A stretch of DNA of 57,974 bases from Prochlorococcus sp. AH-716-K03 (lineage in GTDB: Bacteria; Cyanobacteriota; Cyanobacteriia; PCC-6307; Cyanobiaceae), in contig JAOOLH010000001.1 of assembly GCA_028408675.1 (NCBI GenBank), positions 1-57,974 on the forward strand, given 5' to 3'. Position numbers and translations under genes: made by a program. Positions 37,129 to 45,030 of this stretch are shown piece after piece (positions within the stretch are counted from its first letter, which is position 1; each line of letters starts with the position of its first letter). Below the pieces are notes generated by a model. It was not told the DNA's origin, ran no database searches, and was given only the letters and a program-made list of their open reading frames with translations.

Positions 37129-37800
37129 ATGACAAATTTCTTACCATTAGTAGAAAAATTTCATTCATTACAAGGAGAGGGTTTTCACACAGGCCAAAGT
37201 GCCTTTTTTATAAGACTAGCTGGCTGTAGCGTTGGATGTTCATGGTGCGATACTAAACATTCTTGGGATAAAGAAAAATACCCTTTAATACCAATCAAAA
37301 AAATCATTAATGCAATAAAGAAGGCTCGAAAAAAAGGCGCATCTTTTTTAGTTATCACTGGTGGTGAGCCTTTACATCATAATTTAGATAATTTATGCCA
37401 AGCTATAAATAAAGAAACTTCTGAAAAAGATCAAAATCCAATCAAGATTCATATTGAAACAAGTGGTGTAAACGAAATATCAGGTAATTATGATTGGATT
37501 ACTTTATCTCCAAAAAGACATTTACCCCCCAGAACTTATTTTTTGGAAAACTTTAATGAATTAAAAATAATTATCAATGATAAAAAAGATATTGATTTTG
37601 CAATTGATATAAAGCAAGAAATAATGAACAAATATCAGAACTTATCATCAAAACACAATTTTTATAAGTTAGATAAAAAATATTATGTACAGCCCGCTTG
37701 GGAAAACGCAAGTGGGTTTTCACTTACGATTGATTTTGTTAAAAATAATCCTGAATGGAACTTAAGTCTTCAGACACATAAATACTTAAAGATTAAATAA
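37129..37800 (+). CDS. queE: 7-carboxy-7-deazaguanine synthase
   Basis: Radical SAM enzyme forming 7-carboxy-7-deazaguanine from carboxytetrahydropterin, in the preQ0/queuosine pathway. I start at ATG 37129; a TTG four codons earlier is less likely. The 223-residue product has C33-x3-C37-x2-C40 in GCSVGCSWCDT for the 4Fe-4S cluster, FHSLQGEGFHTG near 11-22, and TGGEPL near 81-86. It is immediately upstream of queC, the next but not final step to preQ0. Confidence 0.94.
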   Translation: MTNFLPLVEKFHSLQGEGFHTGQSAFFIRLAGCSVGCSWCDTKHSWDKEKYPLIPIKKIINAIKKARKKGASFLVITGGEPLHHNLDNLCQAINKETSEKDQNPIKIHIETSGVNEISGNYDWITLSPKRHLPPRTYFLENFNELKIIINDKKDIDFAIDIKQEIMNKYQNLSSKHNFYKLDKKYYVQPAWENASGFSLTIDFVKNNPEWNLSLQTHKYLKIK

Positions 37801-37805
37801 TTTAT

Positions 37806-38480
37806 ATGGATTTAAAAAATAAATCTGCAGTAATTTTATTATCAGGAGGCCTAGATTCTTCAACTGTTACTGGCTTAGCAAAAGCATCCAAAGCAAAAAT
37901 ATTTGGCTTATCTTTTGATTACGGACAAAGACATAAAAAAGAATTAGATTCCGCATTCACAATAGCCAATCACTTTGAAATAGAAGAATTCAAAATAGTA
38001 AAGCTTGATTTATCTTTGTGGGGCGGGTCATCTCTTACAGATATAAAAAAAGATTTACCTATTGATGGCATACAGCAAAATACAATTCCAAACACCTATG
38101 TACCTGGAAGAAATACGATCTTTATTTCTGTTGCGTTAAGCTATGCTGAGGCAATAAATGCTGATTTAATAGGTTTAGGAGTTAATGCACTAGATTATTC
38201 TGGTTATCCTGATTGCAGACCTGATTATATTAAAAAGTTTCAAGAATTAGCTAATCTTGCTAACAAACGTGGAAGAGAAGAAAATCCAATTAAACTTTGG
38301 ACACCTTTAATTGATCTAAATAAAGAAGATATTATTCAATTAGCTTTTGATAATAATGTTCCTATAGAAAAAACATGGAGTTGTTATTCAGGAAATTTAA
38401 AACCATGTGGAAAATGTGATAGTTGCAGAATTAGACAAAAAGCCTACAAAAATTGGCAAATAAAAAAGAATGAGAATTAA
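37806..38480 (+). CDS. queC: 7-cyano-7-deazaguanine synthase
   Basis: Converts 7-carboxy-7-deazaguanine to preQ0 with ATP and ammonia. The 224-residue product has the PP-loop LLSGGLDSST (11-20), FDYGQRH near 38-44, YVPGRNTIFI near 98-107, and the zinc site formed by four cysteines in CYSGNLKPCGKCDSC near 196-210. Five bases separate it from queE. Its last 11 bases overlap the pabB start, so it probably shares a message with the folate genes. Confidence 0.96.
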   Translation: MDLKNKSAVILLSGGLDSSTVTGLAKASKAKIFGLSFDYGQRHKKELDSAFTIANHFEIEEFKIVKLDLSLWGGSSLTDIKKDLPIDGIQQNTIPNTYVPGRNTIFISVALSYAEAINADLIGLGVNALDYSGYPDCRPDYIKKFQELANLANKRGREENPIKLWTPLIDLNKEDIIQLAFDNNVPIEKTWSCYSGNLKPCGKCDSCRIRQKAYKNWQIKKNEN

Positions 38481-39789
38481 GACAAAAAAATTATCTAAGT
38501 GGCTTGACCCAGAATTGATAGCTAATCATTTTGCATTAAAATTTGGAGACCATGGGTTGTCTTGGTTAGATAGTGATGGGAAAGATAATGGAGAATGGTC
38601 TATTTTAGGAGTCAACCCAAAGGAAATTATTTGCTCAAGAAATATATCTAATTTAGATAAAGAAAATAATCCATTTTTTAAATTAAAAAACATTGACAGA
38701 GGATTTTGGATGGGATGGTTAAACTTTGAGGCGGGCGCTTATATCGAGCCAAAAAATCCATGGAAGAATAATGAAATATCAACTTTATGGATTGCATCTT
38801 ATGATCCAATTATCAAATTTAATCTAGTTTCTAATGAAATAATTCTTGAAGGAACTAGTTCTGCTGAATTAAATAAATTTGAAAAAATAATTTATAATAT
38901 TAATGCTGAAACAGAAAAAAATTCTATTAAAAATAATCTGAAATTTGATTTTTCAAAAATTAATATAAAAAAAATAACCAACGAATTTGAAAAAAATATT
39001 TTAAAAGTTAAGAAATTAATATCAATAGGGGATATTTTTCAAGCAAATCTAACCACTCAATGTGAGGTTAAAGCTTTAGAAACTTATAGTTCTTTAAGCA
39101 TATATTCAAGAATACGAAGAAAATTGAAAGCCCCTTTTGGAGGGATAATAATTAATAATTCAAAGGGAATCAACGAAGCAGTGTTATCAACTTCACCTGA
39201 AAGATTTTTGAAAATAGACAAAGAAGGATATGTCGAATCAAGACCTATCAAAGGTACAAGATCCAGACACCAAGATGAGAATCAAGATGCATTAAATGCC
39301 ATAGATTTGATAACAAATGAAAAAGATAGAGCTGAAAATATTATGATTGTAGACCTCTTAAGAAACGATTTAAGCAAAGTATGCGAAATAGGAACTATTG
39401 AGGTTCCAGAAATACTAAAACTTGAGAGTTACTTAAAAGTTCATCATCTTACATCAGTAATTAGAGGAAAACTAAAAAAGGATAAAAGCTGGGTTGACTT
39501 ACTAATTGCTTGCTGGCCAGGAGGCTCAATAACTGGAGCTCCAAAATTACGTTCATGCCAAAGGCTTTTTGAAATAGAAAAAAATGGAAGAGGACCTTAC
39601 TGTGGATCCTTTATAAAACTTGACTGGAATGGAGAGTTTGATAGCAACATACTAATAAGATCATTTATAGTAAAAAATGAGAAAATTAATATATCTGCTG
39701 GTTGTGGAATAGTTAGTGATTCTGATCCTCAAAATGAGACAGAAGAACTAAAGTGGAAACTTTTGCCTTTAATAGATTCATTGAAATGA
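38470..39789 (+). CDS. pabB: Aminodeoxychorismate synthase component I (PabB-like)
   Basis: Chorismate-using enzyme that makes aminodeoxychorismate for folate. The 439-residue product belongs to the TrpE/PabB/EntC group: IFQANLTTQCE near 191-201, SRPIKGTRSR near 257-266 (the lysine of PIKGT is typical of PabB rather than TrpE), VDLLRNDLSKVCEIG near 294-308, and GGSITGAPKLRSCQ near 351-364. The next gene encodes a PabC-like lyase, which favours PabB over anthranilate synthase. The glutaminase partner PabA/TrpG is not in this window. Confidence 0.88.
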   Translation: MRIKTKKLSKWLDPELIANHFALKFGDHGLSWLDSDGKDNGEWSILGVNPKEIICSRNISNLDKENNPFFKLKNIDRGFWMGWLNFEAGAYIEPKNPWKNNEISTLWIASYDPIIKFNLVSNEIILEGTSSAELNKFEKIIYNINAETEKNSIKNNLKFDFSKINIKKITNEFEKNILKVKKLISIGDIFQANLTTQCEVKALETYSSLSIYSRIRRKLKAPFGGIIINNSKGINEAVLSTSPERFLKIDKEGYVESRPIKGTRSRHQDENQDALNAIDLITNEKDRAENIMIVDLLRNDLSKVCEIGTIEVPEILKLESYLKVHHLTSVIRGKLKKDKSWVDLLIACWPGGSITGAPKLRSCQRLFEIEKNGRGPYCGSFIKLDWNGEFDSNILIRSFIVKNEKINISAGCGIVSDSDPQNETEELKWKLLPLIDSLK

Positions 39790-40613
39790 AACTGAGTATA
39801 GGTTGGCATAAAGATAAATGGCTAGATATTGAAAATATTTATATATCAGCAAATGATAGAGGTCTAAAGTTTGGAGATGGAATATTCGAAACTGTTTTAA
39901 TAAAAAATAATAATGCTGTTTTGATAGACGAACATATTCAAAGACTAGAAAATAGCAATAGAATTTTGAATATGAATTTGAATATTAATAAATCACATTT
40001 AAAAAACATTATTAGTCTAGGTATTAAAAAATTATCTCTTAAAAACCATCAATTAGGATCAATTAGAATTAACTACAGCAGGGGCTTGAATAAAGGCAGA
40101 TCAATTAGAATTAATAAAGACCAACAGGAAGATTATAAACATAATTTATGGATTGAATTTTATATTATAAAACCTAGCTTTTCTCCAATAAGTGCATTTA
40201 TTAGTCAAACAGAAAAAAGAAATCAATATAGTTTAATTAATCAATGTAAAACTTTCTCATATAATCAATCAATACAAGTACTAATAGAAGCTAATAAAAA
40301 ATTATTTGATGATTGTTTAATATTAAATACGGATAATGAATTGTGTTGTGGCAGTACTTTTAATATCTTACTTAAAAGAGATAATGTATGGATAACACCA
40401 AGAAAAGAAAGTGGATGTCTACAGGGAATTATGCTTAAAAAAGCTATAAAATTAAATATAATAAAAGAAGCATTAATATTACCTAAATTTTATAATGATG
40501 ATATTTTGATTGCAATCAACAGTTTATCTTGTAGGCAAATTAATAGAGTTAATGATATAGAATTTATAACAACTTTTGACCCGAAATATTTCTGGGAATT
40601 GTTGTATAATTAA
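39786..40613 (+). CDS. pabC: Class IV aminotransferase, likely aminodeoxychorismate lyase
   Basis: Fold-type IV PLP enzyme likely to convert aminodeoxychorismate to 4-aminobenzoate. I start at the ATG at 39786, which overlaps the pabB stop as ATGA; an earlier in-frame ATG at 39753 lies within pabB. The 275-residue product has NDRGLKFGDGIFETVLI near 22-38, SIRINYSRG near 93-101, a lysine candidate in QCKTFSYNQS near 152-161, and ELCCGSTFNIL near 183. Branched-chain or D-amino acid aminotransferase are alternatives, but context favours PabC. It overlaps the convergent cobA by 4 bases. Confidence 0.82.
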   Translation: MKLSIGWHKDKWLDIENIYISANDRGLKFGDGIFETVLIKNNNAVLIDEHIQRLENSNRILNMNLNINKSHLKNIISLGIKKLSLKNHQLGSIRINYSRGLNKGRSIRINKDQQEDYKHNLWIEFYIIKPSFSPISAFISQTEKRNQYSLINQCKTFSYNQSIQVLIEANKKLFDDCLILNTDNELCCGSTFNILLKRDNVWITPRKESGCLQGIMLKKAIKLNIIKEALILPKFYNDDILIAINSLSCRQINRVNDIEFITTFDPKYFWELLYN

Positions 40614-41398
40614 AGTTTTTTTTCTAGCAAAGAAGCATCAGATAAATTATTTATATAGTTATTAACTTTAAAATCAACAATACTTCCAATAACAATAATT
40701 GATGGTGAGGTGAAACCTTTATTACTAATTGCCTCTACTAAATTCTTTAATTCTGAAATTAAACATTTTTGATTATGCAAAGTTGCTTCTTGAATCACAG
40801 CACATTTAATATTCTCATCCAAACCGCCTAAAAGTAATTCTTTCACAATAAATTCTATATTTCTCATACCCATATAAATTACTAAACCGTTAGATGATTT
40901 AGCTAGCATTCTCCAATTAACAGTCTTTTTGTCTTTATTAATATCTTCATGTCCAGTGACAAAAGTTATAGAGCTACCTGCTTCTCTATGAGTTAATGGG
41001 ATGCCAAAATTTAAAGGAGCAGCTATTCCAGAAGTTATACCAGGCACAATTTCAACTGAAATCCCATTTTTTTCTAAAAAAGATACTTCTTCACCACCTC
41101 GGGAAAAAACAAAAGGATCACCTCCTTTTAGCCTTACAACATTCTTTCCCTCTTTTGCCAATTTAACAAGAAGAGAATTAGTATCAGCCTGAGGGACGGA
41201 ACATAACCCAGCCCTTTTACCTACATTAAATATTTCAGTTTTCTTGTTAATTTCCTTTATAATTTCAGCAGAAACTAATGCATCGTGTACTAAAGCATCA
41301 CAACTTTTGATAAGTCGTAAAGCTTTTAAAGTTAGCAGCTCAGGGTCACCTGGACCTGCTCCAACTAAATAAACTATACCGGGCACAATATTATCCAT
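40610..41398 (-). CDS. cobA: Uroporphyrinogen-III C-methyltransferase
   Basis: SAM-dependent methylase that makes precorrin-2, at the branch to siroheme and cobalamin. The 262-residue single-domain product has VYLVGAGPGDPELLTLKALR near 9-28, ALVHDALVS near 36-44, VGKRAG near 58-63, VRLKGGDPFVFSRGGEE near 87-103, and PGITSGIAAPLNFGIPLTHR near 119-138. It lacks the CysG oxidase/ferrochelatase part. It is divergent from the MFS transporter across a 45-base gap with twin direct repeats. Confidence 0.95.
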   Translation of the reverse strand: MDNIVPGIVYLVGAGPGDPELLTLKALRLIKSCDALVHDALVSAEIIKEINKKTEIFNVGKRAGLCSVPQADTNSLLVKLAKEGKNVVRLKGGDPFVFSRGGEEVSFLEKNGISVEIVPGITSGIAAPLNFGIPLTHREAGSSITFVTGHEDINKDKKTVNWRMLAKSSNGLVIYMGMRNIEFIVKELLLGGLDENIKCAVIQEATLHNQKCLISELKNLVEAISNKGFTSPSIIVIGSIVDFKVNNYINNLSDASLLEKKL

Positions 41399-41403
41399 TA
41401 ACC

Positions 41404-41434
41404 AGTATCGTAGTAGAAGAAAATAGTATTGTAG
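41404..41434. promoter_or_regulatory. Twin direct repeats in the cobA/MFS divergent gap
   Basis: AGTATCGTAG at 41404-41413 and AGTATTGTAG at 41425-41434 match at 9 of 10 positions and start 21 bases apart, two helical turns. They occupy most of the 45 bases between the two divergent starts, where an operator or paired half-sites would act on both genes. No known binding protein is recognised. Confidence 0.35.
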
Positions 41435-41443
41435 ATAAATATC

Positions 41444-42694
41444 GTGAAAAAAAGTTTATTTAAGCCAAGTAGAAAATTCACTTTGTTCAGTGCCTTTGTA
41501 ACTCTCCTAAATGATCGATTAAGCGAAAGTATTCTTTTACCAATTTTGCCTTCTTTTGTTTTACTTTTTGACTCGAAAGCTAGTACTTATGGTTTACTCT
41601 CTTGTACTTATCAATTAGCACAATTTACAGCTTCTCCTTTTATAGGGCTTATGAGTGATAGGTATGGAAGAAGACCTGTAACTTTATTTTGTATAACTGG
41701 CTCGATCATCGGAATATCAATATTATCTTTTACAGTTTTATTTGATTGGTCAACTTCGATCGCTTCAATCCCTCTTTTTTTATTATTTATGGCAAGACTT
41801 ATTGATGGTCTTAGTGGTGGAACTGCAGCAACAGCGACTACTATACTTGCAGATATTTCTAGCCCCGAAAAAAGAGCAAAAACATTTGGACTTATTGGAG
41901 TGGCATTTGGATTAAGTTTTTTTCTGGGTAATATTTTTGTTGTAATTTTTGCTAAAAGCTCAAATAATAATTTCATTATTCCTGTATTAATAGCCTCAAT
42001 AATTCCAATTATTAACTTTATACTTGTTTTATTTTACCTACCAGAAACTAAACCTAAAAAAGAATTAAATGATTCACAAAAAGTTTTAAAAAACCCTTTA
42101 AAACAACTATTTAAAGTATTTAAAGAAGAAAAAATTAGAAAATTATCTCTGGCCTTTTTTATTTATTTCATAGCTTTTACTGGATTAACAAATATTTTAA
42201 TATTTTTCCTTCAAGAATCTCTTAATTGGACAACTAAAGCATCCAGTGGAACCCTAGTAGTTGTTGGGGTAATAGCTATAGTTGTACAGGGTGGATTAAT
42301 AGGTCCTCTTGTTAAAAAATTTGGAGAAATGAAACTAACCTTGATTGGTTCAGGATTTATAGTATTAGCCTGCTTTCTTTTAATAACTACTCCAGAAAAC
42401 AATGCGGTTTTTAATATTTATTGTGCTGTCTCATTTTTAGCAGTTGGAGCCGGTTTAATTACACCTACATTAAGAGCATTAATATCAAAAAAGTTAGATG
42501 GTGATAAACAAGGTTCAATACTTAGTAATTTGCAAGGACTTCAAAGTCTTGGAGGAGTTTTAGGAATCGGAATGGCTGGAAAAGTATATGATGAATTCGG
42601 TCCAAAAGCACCATTTATTGCAGGTTTAATTATTTTACTTTTTATGATATACCTTATCGCTGAAGGAAAAAATAAGAAAATTTCTTATAATTAA
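41444..42694 (+). CDS. Major facilitator superfamily transporter
   Basis: Twelve-segment secondary transporter of unknown substrate. The 416-residue product has the MFS signature between segments 2 and 3 as GLMSDRYGRRPVTLF near 67-81, DGLSGGTAATATTILADIS near 122-140, and the central cytoplasmic loop KPKKELNDSQKVLKNPLKQ near 205-223. The DHA1/TetA-like drug-efflux group is the closest impression. The start is GTG at 41444. It is divergent from cobA, but nothing in the protein shows a link to tetrapyrroles. ppk1 follows 17 bases later. Confidence 0.88.
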   Translation: MKKSLFKPSRKFTLFSAFVTLLNDRLSESILLPILPSFVLLFDSKASTYGLLSCTYQLAQFTASPFIGLMSDRYGRRPVTLFCITGSIIGISILSFTVLFDWSTSIASIPLFLLFMARLIDGLSGGTAATATTILADISSPEKRAKTFGLIGVAFGLSFFLGNIFVVIFAKSSNNNFIIPVLIASIIPIINFILVLFYLPETKPKKELNDSQKVLKNPLKQLFKVFKEEKIRKLSLAFFIYFIAFTGLTNILIFFLQESLNWTTKASSGTLVVVGVIAIVVQGGLIGPLVKKFGEMKLTLIGSGFIVLACFLLITTPENNAVFNIYCAVSFLAVGAGLITPTLRALISKKLDGDKQGSILSNLQGLQSLGGVLGIGMAGKVYDEFGPKAPFIAGLIILLFMIYLIAEGKNKKISYN

Positions 42695-42711
42695 TAAATT
42701 AAATCCTCTTA

Positions 42712-44790
42712 ATGAAAAAAGAACCTAATAACTACATTAATAGAGAATTAAGTTGGATCGACTTTAATAAACGAGTTCTCCTAACTGGAATGGAGAAAGA
42801 CTATAAAGTACTTGATAAAATTAAATTTTTTTCAATTTTCAGCAATAACTTAGATGAGTTTTTTATGGTGAGAGTTGCTTCACTAAAAGCTCAAGTCGAA
42901 GCAGGAATTAGAAAAAAAAGTATTGATGGGCAAACACCTAAAGAACAATTAAACAAAATAAACAAAGAAGTAAAAAAACTCACAAACCTTCAAGAAATCT
43001 ATTTTAATAATGAATTAAAGGTTGAACTCAAGAATGAAGGAATTTTTATAAAAAAATATGAGGAACTTAATGAGAATCAAAAAAATTGGTGTAATAACTA
43101 TTTCCAATCTTCAATTTTTCCTTTATTAACTCCCTTAGTCGTAGATCCTGCTCACCCATTCCCTTTTATTAGTAATTTAAGTCTTAACCTAGCAGCTCTG
43201 ATTAATGATGGAGAAGAATCTAAAAATCAGTTTGTAAGAATAAAAATTCCAACAAAAAATATCGGCAGATTTATTCTCATACCAAATGAAATTATGGAAA
43301 CAAATAATGAAAAAAAACACTTTTTTATTACTGTTGAAGACTTAATTGGAAACAATATTAATGCATTATTTAATGGAATGAAATGCATTAATTATTCTTT
43401 TTTTAGAGTGACAAGAGACGCAGATCTAGAACTAAAGGAACTTGAAGCTGACGATTTACTTCTAGCAGTTGAGCAAAGCCTTCAAAAAAGAAGATTAGGG
43501 GGAGATGTAGTCAGATTAGAAGTAGAAGAAAATATTCCAGAAAATATTTTGAAATTACTTATTGAGAGCATTGCAATACCAGCAGAGTATATTTACTTTT
43601 GCAAAAGCTTAGTAGGACTTGATGATTTAAATTACCTTACAAAAATTAATCGAGATGATTTAAAAGAGAATTTATTAATTGGCGACAGTCATCCATTATT
43701 AAAAACACTAGATTCTTCTAAAGAAAAAAACTTTAACTCTATTTTCAGCATTCTACGAAAAAAGAATATACTTCTTCATCATCCTTACGACTTATTCAAA
43801 ACTTCAGTTGAGGAATTCATAAATAAAGCTGCTGACGATCCCCTAGTATTAGCTATCAAAATTACTCTTTATAGAGTTTCAAAAGATTCTCCTATTATTG
43901 AAGCTTTGATGAGAGCCGCTGAAAATGGTAAAGAGGTTATGACTCTTGTTGAACTCAAAGCGAGATTTGATGAAGATAACAACATCCAATGGGCAAAGCA
44001 GCTTGAGCAAGCTGGAATTCATGTCGTTTATGGAATACTAGGCTTTAAAACTCATACAAAAATTTCATTAATAGTTAGGAGAGAAAAAGGAAGATTAAGA
44101 AATTATTTCCATATCGGAACAGGAAATTACAATTCAAACACTTCTCGTTTTTATACAGATATAGGATTACTTTCAACAGATCCTGATATAGCATCAGATT
44201 TAATTGAGTTATTTAATTATTTATCAGGATTTTCGAAACAAAAAACTTATCAGAAGTTATTAGTTTCTCCAACATCATTGCGAAAGAAATTCATCTTTTT
44301 AATAAATCGAGAAATTGAAAATGCACAAAAAGGTGGGAAAGGAGAAATAATTGCAAAAATGAATTCCTTAGTTGACCCTGAAATTATTCAATTACTTTAT
44401 TTAGCTTCTCAAAAGGGAGTTAAAATTAACCTAATTATTAGAGGAGTTTGTTGCTTATACCCACAGAGAAAAAATTTAAGTGAAAATATTACCGTAATAA
44501 GTATTATTGGACATTTTCTTGAACATTCTAGAATTTTTTGGTTTTACAATAATAATAATTCGGAAGTTTTTATTGGTAGTGCCGACTGGATGAGAAGAAA
44601 CTTAGACAGAAGAATAGAAGCCGTTACACCCATAGAAGACTTAGATTTAAAAACTCAATTGTATGATCTTTTGCAGACTTATATTCATGATAATTATTAC
44701 TCTTGGGTAATGAATAAAGACGGTGCTTATGTAAAAAAGAGAGAAAATTTAAACTCAAATCGCTCTCAATTTGATCTAATAAAAAAATAA
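42712..44790 (+). CDS. ppk1: Polyphosphate kinase
   Basis: Makes long-chain polyphosphate from ATP reversibly; in oligotrophic cyanobacteria a phosphate store. The 692-residue product has the N-terminal domain with NRELSWIDFNKRVL near 8-21, the catalytic domain VELKARFDEDNNIQWAKQLE near 412-431, the phosphorylated histidine region KTHTKISLIVRREKGR near 447-462, and HIGTGNYNSNTSRFYTDIGL near 468-487. The C-terminal part contains FIGSADWMRRNLDRRIEA near 623-640. Full length for PPK1. The sulfolipid genes in the same window fit a phosphate-thrifty lifestyle. Confidence 0.97.
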   Translation: MKKEPNNYINRELSWIDFNKRVLLTGMEKDYKVLDKIKFFSIFSNNLDEFFMVRVASLKAQVEAGIRKKSIDGQTPKEQLNKINKEVKKLTNLQEIYFNNELKVELKNEGIFIKKYEELNENQKNWCNNYFQSSIFPLLTPLVVDPAHPFPFISNLSLNLAALINDGEESKNQFVRIKIPTKNIGRFILIPNEIMETNNEKKHFFITVEDLIGNNINALFNGMKCINYSFFRVTRDADLELKELEADDLLLAVEQSLQKRRLGGDVVRLEVEENIPENILKLLIESIAIPAEYIYFCKSLVGLDDLNYLTKINRDDLKENLLIGDSHPLLKTLDSSKEKNFNSIFSILRKKNILLHHPYDLFKTSVEEFINKAADDPLVLAIKITLYRVSKDSPIIEALMRAAENGKEVMTLVELKARFDEDNNIQWAKQLEQAGIHVVYGILGFKTHTKISLIVRREKGRLRNYFHIGTGNYNSNTSRFYTDIGLLSTDPDIASDLIELFNYLSGFSKQKTYQKLLVSPTSLRKKFIFLINREIENAQKGGKGEIIAKMNSLVDPEIIQLLYLASQKGVKINLIIRGVCCLYPQRKNLSENITVISIIGHFLEHSRIFWFYNNNNSEVFIGSADWMRRNLDRRIEAVTPIEDLDLKTQLYDLLQTYIHDNYYSWVMNKDGAYVKKRENLNSNRSQFDLIKK

Positions 44791-44839
44791 TAAATTTAAT
44801 AAATTTTATAACATTTTAAAAAATTCCTTAATATTTGCG

Positions 44840-44868
44840 TTGAAACTTTAAAGACTAAAAAATAGAAT
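44840..44868 (+). promoter_or_regulatory. Sigma-70-like promoter inside the left arm, facing the sigma factor gene
   Basis: TTGAAA (44840-44845), exactly 17 bases, then TAGAAT (44863-44868): five of six matches to each consensus hexamer. A start would fall near 44875, in the spacer, and the transcript would cross the right arm before reaching the sigma factor ATG at 45031. It would not contain the left arm, so this RNA alone could not form the long hairpin. Prediction only. Confidence 0.5.
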
Positions 44869-44932
44869 TTTAAAAAATTTATATTTATACAAAACATAGT
44901 CATATCAAATGATTTAAGTAAATATTTACAAA

Positions 44933-44961
44933 ATTCTATTTTTTAGTCTTTAAAGTTTCAA
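44933..44961 (-). promoter_or_regulatory. Mirror copy of the promoter inside the right arm, facing ppk1
   Basis: Because the arms are identical inverted copies, the same TTGAAA-17-TAGAAT lies on the minus strand (-35 at 44961-44956, -10 at 44938-44933). A transcript would start near 44926 and run toward the 3' end of ppk1, antisense to it. Two such promoters would converge across the 58-base spacer. Prediction only. Confidence 0.45.
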
Positions 44962-45030
44962 CGCAAAAGTAGTTTTTATTTTGATTTCAGTGCTAGCTTT
45001 TTAAAAAATCCATTATAGGAGGCCAGGGTG

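Larger units (their letters stand above)
44834..44967. repeat. Perfect 38-base inverted repeat with 58-base spacer, upstream of sigma factor gene
   Basis: Left arm 44834-44871, right arm 44930-44967, exact reverse complements over all 38 bases (about 21 percent GC, eight G/C per arm), with mismatches immediately inside and outside. The spacer 44872-44929 is AT-rich and ends in a 12-base palindrome (GTAAATATTTAC, 44918-44929). It lies in the 240-base gap between ppk1 and the sigma factor gene, the longest gap in the window; the remaining bases 44791-44833 and 44968-45016 hold no gene that I can see. Read-through RNA from ppk1 would form a long hairpin. Confidence 0.95.

Noticed and set aside
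44834-44967. Insertion sequence or MITE as explanation of the inverted repeat
   Set aside because: No flanking target duplication, no transposase and no second copy seen in the window. A genome-wide search could still change this.
44834-44967. Phase-variable promoter inversion
   Set aside because: The promoter matches lie in the arms, so inversion of the spacer leaves promoter direction unchanged; no site-specific recombinase gene is nearby.
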